A stretch of DNA of 64,000 nucleotides from Adiantum capillus-veneris (Eukaryota > Streptophyta > Polypodiopsida > Polypodiales > Pteridaceae). Below the pieces are notes generated by a model. The model was not told where the DNA came from, made no database searches, and saw only the letters and a list, made by a program, of their open reading frames with translations. Positions 35,296 through 47,100 of the stretch are shown here, in pieces. A program made the position numbers and the translations under genes. Position 1 is the stretch's first letter, and the number at the start of each line of letters is the position of its first letter. The stretch covers positions 63,013,933-63,077,932 of the forward strand of contig CM043965.1 of the NCBI GenBank assembly GCA_014529385.2, in the 5' to 3' direction.

Positions 35296-36051
35296 ATCTC
35301 AAGATTTGCTCAATTTTGTGTTTGTAATGCCTGTTTTACTGTTTTTGCCCTAACAACCAATTTTGAAGTGATTTTTGAGTTTTTCTTTCAAGCAAACTTG
35401 ATCAGAGCAGTTTCCCACTGATGCTTATTGTAACTGGTCACTTTTCACCAAAAATGGTTTTTTGGGGTACATGGATCACAATCCATGTTCCTCCACAGAT
35501 TCTTGCCAAACTTCTCAGATTGCTTCTAGAGAGTCTGATGATGCCTTTGATCCACAATTTTCAAATTTGGATCACTTTTGAGCTCTCTACCATCAAATTT
35601 TCAGAATTTCAGAGTGATGGTCATTTCAGCCAAAATATGGTTTTCACCATTTTTTCCCTCAATCTTTTAGTCCAAATTTGATGGTGGTAGTTTCTACTTT
35701 TTTCCCTCAATCTTTTAGTCCAAATTTTCTACTTACCCTACTCCTAAGTATTGAAATGAAACATGAAATATAAATAAACTGAACGGTACAAAATAAAGTC
35801 GCAACGGAAAATGGAACAGCACTTTGAAAGCATAGAGAAAATCGGAGAATGAAATGCTTTTGGCTATCTCACTCACAACCCTCTTTACTTCTCAAGAATA
35901 GATCTAGCAAGTTCTCGACTTCTAAACTCTATCAAGCACTAAACCCCGTGTCTAGCTGCTTCACTGCTAAGGTGTAAACGGAATGGAGAGACAAATCTTA
36001 GAAAAAGAACGCTCCAAATACGCACTAGGTCACTCACCATCTAAGGATCAT
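35296..36051 (-). other. Element A leader, PBS-proximal part, with palindrome P8
   Basis: Continues the leader interrupted at 19549. P8 (35469-35488) is the ACATGGATCG palindrome with CACA in place of CGCG. A short phrase (TTTTTTCCCTCAATCTTTTAG) is repeated near 35650 and 35700. No ORF. Confidence 0.7.
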
Positions 36052-36070
36052 ATCCCCGGCAACGGCGCCA
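36052..36070 (-). other. Primer-binding site of element A, tRNA-Asp
   Basis: The minus strand reads TGGCGCCGTTGCCGGGGAT, one base after the LTR. All 19 bases match the complement of the plant tRNA-Asp(GUC) 3' end as I recall it. Confidence 0.85.
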
Positions 36071-36071
36071 A

Positions 36072-37039
36072 TGTTAGCGGGTCGTCACGACGGACGTCTG
36101 CAGCATAGCTTTCTGGCCCTAACATTAGTCAATACTCAGGGAAAGTGACTCGGATGGGGCACGGAGACTTTATGAGATCGTCAATCTCTTGAAGTGAACC
36201 TTAACAAGCAAACACATTAGCTCAACAAGCAAACACATTAGCTCAACAAGCAAACCTTAACAAGCAAACACATTAGCTCAACAAGCAAACCAACACTCAA
36301 TGATCAAGGAAATCTACCTATGTCCTTTCTCACCGCTCTAGGTCATCACGCCATTTGGACACTCGAACGGACTCGAAATGCAACAAAACTTTAGGAGGAG
36401 GTCTAGGACACCTAGGGGCACTATACTAGCAAGTCTGGTCGGAATCCAACAAGGTACCAAAATCACGATCCATCATGAAAAAGGTCTTGAAAACTGCAAC
36501 AGAACTATCCAGAAAGGTCACCCTATGGTCTAGGAACACTCTCCTATGGTCAAAACAACTAAAAATAGCGACTTAAGCACTCAAATCTGCAATTATAGCT
36601 CACAGACACGTAGTCGCGAACCACAATAAAACTGACAATGCTTACACTAGAATGAAAGAGCAAAGAGAGGGGAACACAATGCAAGTTTTGAAATTGAAAA
36701 CAGAATACCAAATCATTAGTTACATCGATTACAAGGTTGGAGCAGCTCGTAGCTTGAGCGCACGTTTTTTGAGCTCCCTTCTTCTTCTAAAGATAAGCCT
36801 CCTTTCACATTAAAATTATTGACCTTTATACCTAGGGCATTCTAAATGGCCAGTGGCTGGCTCACACGGACCTTTACAAATATCATTTCATCATTACAAC
36901 TCAGGGGATTGACTGTTACTCTGGAATTGGGATTTACACAGAGTATTACTACACTAGCTCAGAAAACTAATAGAATACAAATGTAGTGTTTGGCTTCATG
37001 TCCGACCAGTTGGGTGCCCGTTTGATCTATCATCAAACA
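36072..37039 (-). repeat. Element A LTR, shared between two internal regions
   Basis: 968 bp, TGTTTGATGATAG..GCTAACA on the minus strand. It has a polypurine tract immediately upstream and a PBS immediately downstream, so it serves as 3' LTR of the sequence to the right and 5' LTR of the sequence to the left. An imperfect ~20-bp tandem repeat (CAAGCAAACACATTAGCTCA) occupies 36204-36292. ORFs are shadows. Confidence 0.8.
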
Positions 37040-37052
37040 TTCCCCCCTTCCT
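37040..37052 (-). other. Polypurine tract preceding the element A LTR
   Basis: Minus strand AGGAAGGGGGGAA, directly before TGTTTGATG. Confidence 0.75.
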
Positions 37053-37139
37053 AATTCATGTCGTCCCTTGACACAACCTTGTGCAGTCTTGTCATATGTT
37101 GTCTTCAGCTTTGTCTTCAAGGTTGGTCTTCAACTTGGG

Positions 37140-38213
37140 AAATGCCTTGTCATTGATGACACTCCCCCCTCCTTGAGTGATTCATATCTTTCGTGTTGTT
37201 GATATGTGATTTGCGCGTGATTGTTGAGGCAACTTTTGTTCTTGTTGCGCACTCTTCTCTTTGTTGCCATTCTTGGCCGCCGTAAAGATGGATGTTGATG
37301 TGTCTGAGCTTGTAGAACTAATCCTCTTTGTGATAGCACTTTATGATGGATTTGCTTTCAAGGTTCACCGCAATTTGAGTTTTCCACAATAGGTAGCCAA
37401 TGTTGAAGCACTGTGTGAGCTAATTTTGATTGTTGTTGATGACTCTCTTGCGGAATTTGTCATTGCTTGTCGTTGCATGCCATTCTTTGACTTGCCATTT
37501 TTTATGGAGCTTCGTTGTCGCCCTTGAAGATAAAAGATGCTCTTGATAAGCATATGGAGACCTGCAGATTTTGCTCCAAGTCATTGTCTATTGATTTGGG
37601 TAGCCATTTCCTTATTGTTGATGTAGAAGGAATATAAAAAGAAGTTGATGATGAGGCTTAGATTAGGGTCTTAAAACCTGGATGACCAAAGGAAAAACCC
37701 GGTGGGAGAAAAAGTGCCTTTGGTATACGCTCTTATTGGAGTTGAGCATTTGGAAATGAAGTACCTGTCATGCAAGGTGAGTGCTTGGAACAAAGAAAGA
37801 GTGTCTAATGCAAGTGCCAATTATGGGACACTTATATGCTTATGAAAATTTTTCAACAAAAGCATGTAGTGTAAGAGATGGAGTTGATGGGTGCTTCAAG
37901 GAACAAATGTAGCACATGTGACATCAAAGAACGTCTCAATAGCTTCCATATTTCCAAGAAGGGTTTTTGATGTAGAAGCTTCTCCACTCATACCTCACTG
38001 TGTTGAGTGTGTGAGTGTCCTTTGGACTTCCTCCTTTACTTACCACTATACTACAATGACTTTGACTCTTATGCTCACCTATACCAGCGACACAACGTAA
38101 TTATGCTCAACTCTTCCAGCTTGAGCAGTACCTAGAATAACTAAGACGCTTAGACCACAGAGAATATTACATGAAGGTTTGGGACTAACACCTTGCTCAT
38201 TTAGTGGCTTAGC
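37140..38213 (-). repeat. Copy 2 of the ~1.1-kb 3' segment of element A
   Basis: Direct repeat of 7390-8495, same orientation. It is joined abruptly at 38213/38214 to copia RT sequence instead of a W-x-P-K ORF. A second purine-rich tract (AAGGAGGGGGGAG) lies at about 37161-37175, ~120 bases from the true LTR-adjacent tract. A tRNA-Asp-like 5' half of 24 nt sits at 38047-38070 (minus). Confidence 0.8.
38047..38070 (-). ncRNA. tRNA-Asp 5'-half-like sequence, copy 2
   Basis: 24 nt on the minus strand ending GGTAAGTA. It differs at one base (fourth position) from the tRNA-Asp 5' end as I recall it. No 3' half follows; not a functional tRNA gene. Confidence 0.6.
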
Positions 38214-41124
38214 TGCCAACCCTAGGCTATGCATAAATCTGCTAACCTGTGAGACTACAAACTGAATATCTGGCCTCGTGTTGCATACATAAATGAGGCA
38301 GCCAACAACAGTTTGGTAAAGAGTGACATCAGCAGGATCTCCAGAATCATGAAGACTCAACTTCAAACCTGTTTCCATGGGAGTGGCAATAGGTTTTCAA
38401 TCCTCAAGTTTAAACTTACATAGCAATGTCTCTATGTAACTTTTCTGACACAAGGCAATACCACCATCACATTGCTTAAACTGTATACCCAAGTAATGAT
38501 GCAACAGTCCCAAATCTTTCATCTTGAAAGTAGCATCCAAATCAGCCTTAAATTCAGCAATATGTCTCTCATTTGTCTTGTGATCAGCAAATCATCGACA
38601 TAAAGAACCACAATGAGAAGTACATCACCCTCACGCTTTACATACAATGTGCTTTCTGTTGGACTGTTACGAAAGCCTCGTTTGGCCAAATGAGTGTCAG
38701 CTTTCTCATACCAAGCACGAGGAGATTGCTTCAACCCATACAAAGCCTTCTTACATCTGCACACTTTTTCCTCTTGTCCTTTTATGACAAAACCGCGAGG
38801 CTACGTTACATAAACTTCCTCAAATATGTCACCATTCAAGAAAGCAGTAACAATGTCTGATTGATGTACATCCCAACCAAAATGAGTTGCCAATGCACAT
38901 ACAAAACGGGCAGTAGTCATACGACAAGTGGGAGCAAAAGTCTCTTCATAATCTATGGCTTTTTGCTGTGCATAACCCTTTGCAACAAGTCGAGCCTTAT
39001 AGCGATCGATCTCACCATCCGGCTTGCATTTCAACTTGTAAACTCACTTCGTACCAATGGCCTTTTTTCCAGGAGGTAAATCACATAAAGACCATGTGTC
39101 ATTTTCTATAAGTGCATCATATTCTGATTGCATGGCAACCATCCAATTTTTTGAAGTCTGTGCTTCATCAAAAGACAGAGGCTCCTCAATATCATGTAAG
39201 CTAGACACAGCCAAAGCATAACCTCTGATGCATAAGATGCATGGCGAGAGCCGGAACGAGTACGACTAGACAAAGGTGCATCCAATTTACTATCATGCAA
39301 AGTGTGCACCAGCCATTTTGACATACCTCTAGCGTGCTCATTTTCAGCCCTTTCATCATCAAGTAAGCCCTTTCATCATCAAGTACATCATGTACATCAA
39401 TATCAGTAATAGGCTGATCTGTAACATTTTTAGAAACCCCCATAGGCTGTACATTTTGCCTCATTGGAACTTACATTCGTATTTCCACCACTGAAAAGAG
39501 GCAACAAGGTGTCATAAATGTCCTGTGAGCTTACATTACTGTCTCTAGTACATGACAGCAAGGGGTGAACAAAATCTTCCACAAACACTACATCCCGTGA
39601 AACCAGAATACGTTTTGTTTGCAGATTATACAACCTGTAACCTTTGCTTTCAACACTATAACCAACAAAAATACATTTGAGCACTATAGCACTATAACCA
39701 ACAAAAATACATTTCAGCACTATAACCTTTGCTTTCAGCGCTATAGCCTTATCATCCAATTTTCTGCGCTGTGTTTGTGGCACCAAAGCATATGCCAAAC
39801 AACCAAAAACACGCATGTGCTCAATAGAAGGCTTTCTATCATGCCATGCTTCATATGGAGTAATAGACCACAAAGATTTCGTAGGACACCTGTTTAGTAC
39901 ATAAGTGGCATACATGATGGCCTCAAGCCAAAGGAATGCGGCAAAGCTTGGCTTTTGACCATACATCATGCCATTTTCATAAGTGACCTGTTTTTCCTCT
40001 CACCAACACCATTTTGCAGAGGTGTATAAGGCACTATACATTGGTGTTTTATCCCACAACTAGACAAAATGCATTGAATTCATGAGACATATACTCCCCC
40101 CCTCGATCGCAACGGAGGGTGCCCATAGTACATTTTGAGACATTTCAGCCATAGCCAGCAATTGTTTGAAGCACATAAAAAACTTCGTACTTCGCTTTAA
40201 CTTAGGACACGACTTATCAAGTGATCATTAGCTTTACAATAATGGAAACGCATCTTCTTTTTGCCCTTATCACCAGAATTTCCAGACAAAGTGCTGCTAG
40301 TCAAAGCATTGGGAACAGAAGTTTTGCCACTCGTAGCAGAACCATAAGAAGTGGCTGCATTGCTGTTACCACCCTTTCTTTGAGAAGCAATAAAAGCATG
40401 TCAATTGCACGCTGTCTAGTCCTGTTTTTTCTGGAAAGTGTCTCTTGCAACAGCAACGTGCATAATGCATCAAACTTGAAACTTCTAGATTTCCTTGGGT
40501 CATCAGTCTCCAAGTACTAGCAAAAGTCTGGTAGGAATCTGGTAAGGCATCAAGAACAGTCTGGTAGGAATCTGGTAAGGCATCAAGAACAGTCTGCACA
40601 AGGGAACTGACTGAAATGACTTCACCTGCAGAAATAAGTTGCTCATAGATATCCTTGACAATAGCAAGGAAAGTGTCCATATCATCTTCCTCATGCATAA
40701 TCTTCGACTCCAGCTCTTTACGCAGCAAAGCAATTTTAGCCTCATTGCGACTAGCATAAAGACTAGCCAAAATATCCCAAGCCTTTTTTGCAGATTTTGC
40801 TGAACGGATGTGAGGAACAATGGTGCGCTTCACAGACATCGCAATCAATGCATGAGCCTGCGCATCCTTTACATCCCAACAAGCTTGTTCTACCGTAGGC
40901 AAAACAACTCTAATAGCAGCAATCCTTGCAGCAATACCTGCAACATCCTCAACATCGCCTACATCCTCAGAACCAGGGCGTACATCAATGCCCTGCACAA
41001 TGTTCTAGATGCCCTTTGACACAAGAACATGTTGCATCATATAAGCCCACATAGGGTAGTTGTCCCCATCCAACCTGTCCTCAGCAGCAAACATCTTGAA
41101 CACATCTGTGTTGTTGTCAGCCAT
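38214..41124 (-). pseudogene. Ty1/copia polyprotein, broken and internally deleted
   Basis: Gag starts at the ATG at 41124 (ADNNTDVFKMFAAEDRLDGDNYPMW) and continues through 40366-40998 (UBN2-type Gag with CWDVKDAQAHALIAMSV). A weak, possibly frame-shifted zinc-knuckle region follows. Protease and most of the integrase core are missing; 39430-39969 is the integrase C-terminal end (YVLNRCPTKSLWSITPYEAW). RT pieces at 38801-39034 (ETFAPTCRMTTARF..DVHQSDIVTAFLNGD), 38519-38764 (KKALYGLKQSPRAWY; LYVDDLLI) and 38220-38378 (GCLIYVCNTRPDIQFVVSQV) complete it. Stops and frame changes are numerous. The element is cut at 38213 and has no 3' LTR. Confidence 0.85.
39346..40591. repeat. Three short tandem duplications inside the copia pseudogene
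   Basis: 20-bp unit at 39346-39365/39366-39385, 36-bp unit at 39655-39690/39691-39726, and 33-bp unit at 40526-40558/40559-40591. The last duplicates 11 codons in frame (VLDALPDSYQT). Confidence 0.85.
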
Positions 41125-41472
41125 GGCAAATGCTGCACCTGATGTGAAAACTGTCGGAAGATAGGAGTAACGGAGCGGGAACAACACATGCTGTATAGCA
41201 CAAATCGTAGAAGACTATGAGGCACCTATTATGCAGAAAACGGCACTGACAGAAATTCTGCACAAAATGACGAAATAGCCTGTGCAGTACTGCCTGCAGT
41301 CGAAACGGAGGCCGAAATGAGCCCGAATAAAAAATCTGAGTAGATTGAGCTCTACGAGCACACCCGAAATTTTTGTCGACCTACGAATACTTGCCAAAGC
41401 TCACTGAAATCGGAGAAAGTGAGCAAGCATGTGCTGGAGCAGCTAGCGACTAAGCCCGGGAGGACGTAACCT

Positions 41473-41755
41473 GCTCTGGTACCAATTGTTGGAATTAGGG
41501 TTGCAGAGAAACGCACACAGATTGGAGAAGATGAAGGAAGCTCAAGTCACACAATAGAGAGTGTCCTACTTAGTGTGCAATGGAAAGATAGATAGCCCTA
41601 GAGTGATGGGCGTATATACAATGCTCGGGGGAAAAAAACCTCCTAAAGAGGGAAAAAATGCCACGACGGTCCTAGTGTGTTCACACACACATCACTACCA
41701 CATGTATATGGTAACAAAACTATGCATCCTTGCACCAAATCATTAGCCTCTAACA
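41473..41755 (-). repeat. 5' LTR and PBS of the copia element
   Basis: LTR 41487-41755 (269 bp) reads TGTTAGAGGC..AATTCCAACA on the minus strand. The PBS at 41473-41484 reads TGGTACCAGAGC, one mismatch from the initiator-Met PBS. It is followed on the right by TGAGC and then the target site of element B. Confidence 0.8.
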
Positions 41756-41763
41756 TGAGCAGG

Positions 41764-42694
41764 TGTTGAGCCAGCAGAGGATCACACCCACATTTTTGCT
41801 CACACCCATTCATTTTGTAACCATTGATTGTAATAAATGTCTTTTCGACATTAATTTTGATTTGAGCCATTCATTAAGTAACAGGACTCAATTGAGTTTC
41901 CAGCTTGTAATCCCGAAGTAATTTCACCTGTTGATGTAAATAATTAGAGATGTTCTCACCTCCAAGGCTGAGGTATATAAGCCAAAGTTTTGTAACCTAA
42001 AAAGAGGATTCAATTATTAATCAAAGTGAGTTTTTGAGCGCCGTGACTGTGTCTGAGAGAGAGAGAGAGAGTCTTATCTCCTTGCTACGCGAGCTACGGG
42101 ACCGCCATTGGAGAAGCGACACCGCCATTGTGTTAGCAACGGTGAGAGCTACGCACAGATACCAAGAGTGCGCGCTATCGGCTTCTACGTGTGGTAAGTT
42201 CCTACGAGCTTCGGTGTGAGTTTTTCTTCCAACTCGTGTGTCGGAATAGAGCGTGCAGCATATCTATAGAACCACAACGAGTAGAGCTACACATTAGTAC
42301 CATCGGGGTCAAGTTTCGGTCACCTGTATTTTTCGGCCTGTCTTCATACGCGTTTACCGCATGGAGTGATTATAGGTTGATTTTACAGTTCAAATCTTTA
42401 GGGTGTTGTTCTTACCTAGTGCATAGACTTCCCCTTGAGTTTGAGATCGATTCAATGATTCTAGATCCTGTTTCGTATAGCATTCGTTCGTAGTACGGAT
42501 TTCAGTCACTTGCGTGTTTTGAACTTACATTTGATTTCCTTAGTAGTGATTGTCATTAGAAGGTCGAGTAGGTGATTTGACACCCACCTAGTTGTTTCCA
42601 TGCGCCTGCGGGTGCTTCGTCCTCGTCTGACAAATTATGTTGTTGGTTGAGTTCTCGCTATTTAGCTTCCGCTAGCGGCGTAACCGCCTTAACA
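41764..42694 (+). repeat. 5' LTR of element B
   Basis: 931 bp. TATA box TATATAA at 41974-41980, with the start presumably near 42005. A short (GA)n run at about 42054-42071. Ends CGCCTTAACA. Confidence 0.93.
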
Positions 42695-42696
42695 TT

Positions 42697-42714
42697 TGGC
42701 GCCGCTGTCGGGGA
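42697..42714 (+). other. Primer-binding site of element B
   Basis: TGGCGCCGCTGTCGGGGA, two bases after the LTR. Like the tRNA-Asp PBS of element A with two differences. Confidence 0.8.
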
Positions 42715-44123
42715 CGAGAGCCCTAAGTAGGTGACCTTAGACTAATCCTACGAGGTGAGTCGTATAAACTACTTTGTATACTTTAGTTAGAAAAGATCTA
42801 GGAGTGGTGGACTCCGAAGGTCTCGAGAGATACTAGGAAGTGGGTATTCCTGGGTCTTCCGCGTTGACAGTATTTTTAGTTTAGCTTAGATTAGATTGTT
42901 TTTTTGGGGGTTTAAGTGGTTGTTGACATAAAAAGCATTTGCTACTCCTTGTGTGGTAGTAAATCTCTTTATATTTTCAATTGCAAAAAATCCATTTTAT
43001 GATTAGAAGTAGCTTAGGTAGGGCCTGATTTGATCCTGATCTAGAGCTATCAATTGGTGTTCTATTTGCTTGATGTGTTTGATTGCATGTTAGATCACTG
43101 AAAAAAAGTCTCTTTGGTAGTGAAATATGCAATAAACAAAGTTCAGAAAAATTTTCTGTGTAACTGATTGTTGCTGAGCACTTTAAAAGAGCTATTGGAA
43201 GAGTTCTGTGCTGAAAAACTGGAAATCTGCAACTTTAACTCATCGCGTATGATGTCTTAGAGACCTAAACAGAGACGTAAAATTGAAAATTTGACATTGC
43301 CAGAGTGTTTAGAAGGGGGGTTTTCCCCTAAGATCAACTTAAACAAGAGACATTAACACCAAAGAAACCCAAAAAGACAAGTCGTGTCGGAGTCCAAGAA
43401 ACGCAAAGAATAGGAAATTTTGGATTCAAATCTTGTTTTTACATTCAAACCTGACAAAAACACTTGAAACTCAATTATAAACATTGGAGAAGGCTTAAAA
43501 CCAAAAATAGTCAAAATCTGGGACAAAAGACATCATACGCGTATAATGTCTTTTGGCACATCCACTGCTTATTTTTGAAATCTGACCTGACAAGATTGTT
43601 ACAACACTGTTGGAAGCATAAATATCAAGTTTGGACCCAATTGATGAAAAAGACATCATACGCGTATGATGTCTTTGACCTAATTTTGGACATATTTTGA
43701 TACTTTGCTAACACAGATCCATTGTAATAGCTGTCTAGAGGTTATATTTCAAGTTTCATCCCATTTGGATCACAATTGACCCAAAAAACAAGTCAAAAGC
43801 GGAAAATTGCCAAGAAAAGCCTAAACTAGCCATAACTTGCTCAAACAGAGTTCAAACTGAATTTTGTGAGTGAACAGAGCATAAAGGGGCCACTGAGAGT
43901 GAGCATAACCAAAATAGTCAAATCTGTGAAAAAAGACATCATACGCGTATAATGTCTTTTTCAGCATAACTGCAACAAAATTCTCACTTGATGAAACAGA
44001 AGTTGTCCAACTGACAAGATTAAACAATTGACCAAGTATCAATCAGTTTGGATCAATTCTGACCACAAAAATGGGGAAAACAAATTGCCGAGACGGAAAA
44101 GTTACAGTCCTTTAGGGGAATTG
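42715..44123 (+). other. Element B 5' leader
   Basis: About 1.4 kb without a supported ORF. The second half is a diverged ~283-bp repeat array bearing the palindromes listed next. The ORF1 frame is open from 44028 but begins with TTG; the first in-frame ATG is 44124. Confidence 0.75.
43241..43960. repeat. Element B palindrome cluster 1 (5' leader)
   Basis: Half-site AGACATCATACG plus its reverse complement. Centres at 43539.5 (30-bp palindrome, one mismatch), 43662.5 (28 bp, perfect) and 43945.5 (30 bp, one mismatch). A decayed copy centres at 43245.5, with only the right arm intact. Intervals 294, 123 and 283. The last centre is 178.5 bases before the ATG at 44124. Confidence 0.93.
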
Positions 44124-47100
44124 ATGAATTTGAGATCGGGCAGGAATCTCCGGAATAATCAACCAAAACAAGGGGAACCAGCAAGTGTCATATCAACCGA
44201 GGGAAGTGTAAACCAAAGTTGGGTGCAACCATTAGAGCCGATCTTTGAAGGAAGTGTTTCTGATACTTCTTCGGAGAGATCTTACGAGATTTTCACCGAA
44301 AACTTGGAACACTTGAACCTGAACAACAGAGAAATATGGCAGCAGGATCATCAAAACCCTTCCGCCACCATGAAGCTATTGTTCATAAAATACCAGTACG
44401 ACAATGAGCAAGGTGCCAAGATCTACAAAGATGGAATGGACCGCTATTGTGTAAAGATAGAAGATAGACCTAGTGAGTTCAAGGACTTAGTGCCTGTGAG
44501 CTATAGCGGAGATAGATATCTAGATGACGAGGGTACCATGTACTTGGTAGTCCTAAACCCTAACATTGTGGACAAGTGGGGATTGATGGGCACCAAAGCC
44601 AAAATAGATGAAGAACTCGAGGAGAAAGCACCAATAATGAACTTCCCTAATGCGAGGTTAAGAAGAGAGAATGAAACTACAAGGATCAACACTGATAACA
44701 TCTATGTGGGGCTATACAAATATAATAATGGGGAGCAAGATCTCTATTATAGATGTGAAGAACCCTACACCGGAGAGTTGACAGACCAAAAAAGACTTTA
44801 TGTCTTTACCTACACAGAGGGATCGGAAGTGAAAATTGCCGCTTACGATAAGTATGGCAGGCAATACTCAACAATGGGCAAGAAAGAATTAGAAGGATAT
44901 ACATACTTTGGGGGACCACTACATCAGTATTATGTTACTTCTAGCTCACATAGACCAGCACCAACAAATGGAGTGCAAAACTCAATGACAACAGGAGGAC
45001 AAAGAACTCAGGTTGCTGACTCTTTCAGTCAACCTTGGGACTCGAAGCTCGGACCAATGGGATCATTACATTCCAGAGAGTCAATGGAGACGAATCGAGG
45101 TAGTGCAGTTCCAATCCCCACCTATACCACTCCAGGTCCAAGGTTTGAAGCGGAACCATCACATTTACCTCCCAGTAGTAGATTCAGGGCAGAGGAACCG
45201 ACAAGGGTAACCCATGAAGTCCATGATGCTAGAGAAAGCTTTAGCCGAGACACAGGAGCAATGAGATTGGTAGCAGATCATAGACGTATGAGACCATCTC
45301 AAGTAGCCAAGTGTATGCCAAAGAAGTATGGTGGTTCAGGAGATCCGTATGCACATGTGTCACTCTTTAAGCAAGTCTTAAGAGCTGAGCAGATAACAGA
45401 TTTCCATACACAATACGAGGGATTTGGTCTTACTCTAGAAGGTACTGCATTGACATGGTTTCAACCAATGAACATAGGGGGATTCCATGACATTGACCAT
45501 TTGCTAAGAGAGTTTGCTGAGGAATTCTCAAAACGAGGGATTAAGCACAATACGGTCTCACAAATATATGCTTTTAAACAGAGAGAACACGAAAAAGTGA
45601 AGGAAGCTTCACTTCGCTTCAAACAATACATTGAGAGATGTCCAGTACGTGAACGACCACAAGATGACAGACTATCTGTTCTCTTTATTGAGGGACTGAG
45701 GAACGACACTCTCAAGAAGGACTTGCACTTGAAAGCTTGTACAAGTTTCGAGCAAGTAACGAGAGAGGCATTGTACTTAGTGGATAACTGTACGGTTTAT
45801 GGAGAGGTGTCAGCGGATACAGATTTTGCATCCAGTAGCTCCTCCTCCGTAGCGAGCGAGACTACCACTAAAAAGAATGTTCAAACAACAACCATGCCAA
45901 ATGTAGAGCAAATGATAGAAGATGCTCTAAAAAGGATGGCACCATACCAAAAACCATTGCCAAAAACACTGAAATGGTGTGCTATTGAACAAAAATGGAC
46001 AAATCATCCAACAGAGGAGTGTTATTACAACAAAGGGTATGTAAGGGAGCGCCAGTATGCACCTCCTGCTCAATTAGCACCACCTCAGATACATCCAGTA
46101 CCTCGATACCCAACGGGAAATGTACCAGGACCTATGGGGATAGAAAGACCTCAACCGGTATTGGGACAACAACCACCTTTACCAGGAGCAAGACCAGTGG
46201 GCATTAGATATGCACCAACCTTAGAGAATCAGGAAGAACAAGCCTTAGTGCCTGTTCAAGCCTATTATGAAGAATCGGGTGCACACATGTCTCCGACAGT
46301 GTATTACCCACCAGAAGAACCAAAACAACCAGAACCATGGGGCATGATGGGGAATGTTGGAACACCAACAGTTACAAGTGCTTCTGATGAAGAGAGATAC
46401 AATATGGACGCAAGAACCTTGATGTTCATAGCTCATGGAGGGTTAACAGGACAAAGACCATCCTATCCACAAAGGACGAATCAAATGGGACCAAGACCAG
46501 CACTAGGACCTTGTTACAAGTGTGGAGGTGACCATCTGATGAATGTTTGCCCACATACGGAAATCATTCGAATTAACGCTTATTGCACTGAGTGTGGGGT
46601 TACTCACTTCATTGAGGATTGTTCAAAGAATCCAAACAAAGTGCAAAAGACGACATTGAATATGTTAGAAACTATTCCTACCAGCAGTGGGTCTGAAAAT
46701 GAAACTCTGATACCAACGCAAGTTGTTACTAGAGCTCAAGCTAAGAAAACCACTAGAGAACCTGAGAATGGAAAGTTAGCGACTGAAGTGGTTAGTCAAG
46801 GACCGCGGAGTCAGAAAAACACATGGAAAGCTAGAAAAGCACGCATGAAGTTGAGAAAAGAACGTGAAGACGCTATTCTAGCTGAGGAACTAAAGCAAAC
46901 TAAAGCTAGATTAGAAAAACTTGAGAGTCAAAACGGGAAACGAGAGATGAGCCCGGAAAGAACGAAACAAAAGAGTATCAAAGAAACAACGAGCTTAAGC
47001 TCAGGGGGATCAGTGCTAGTCGACAAAGTACACGAACCATTGGACGCACTGATGAGAGCTTACGAAGCTAGGTTAAAGAACAACCAAACACAAGAACAGA

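Larger units (their letters stand above)
7390..37039 (-). mobile_element. Element A: truncated, non-autonomous Ty3/gypsy retrotransposon with nested insertions
   Basis: Reading from right to left: LTR (36072-37039), PBS, leader with ACATGGATCG palindromes, gag, aspartic protease, W-x-P-K tail, and 3' non-coding region, ending without a 3' LTR near 7390. Gag and protease are clear relatives of those in the element at 41.8-60.8 kb. RNase H, reverse transcriptase and integrase are absent. Two insertions (15320-18852 and 19550-35290) split the leader. Removing them plus their 5-bp duplications leaves a leader of about 3.0 kb. All ORFs contain stops or frameshifts, so movement would require help in trans. 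Confidence 0.75.
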
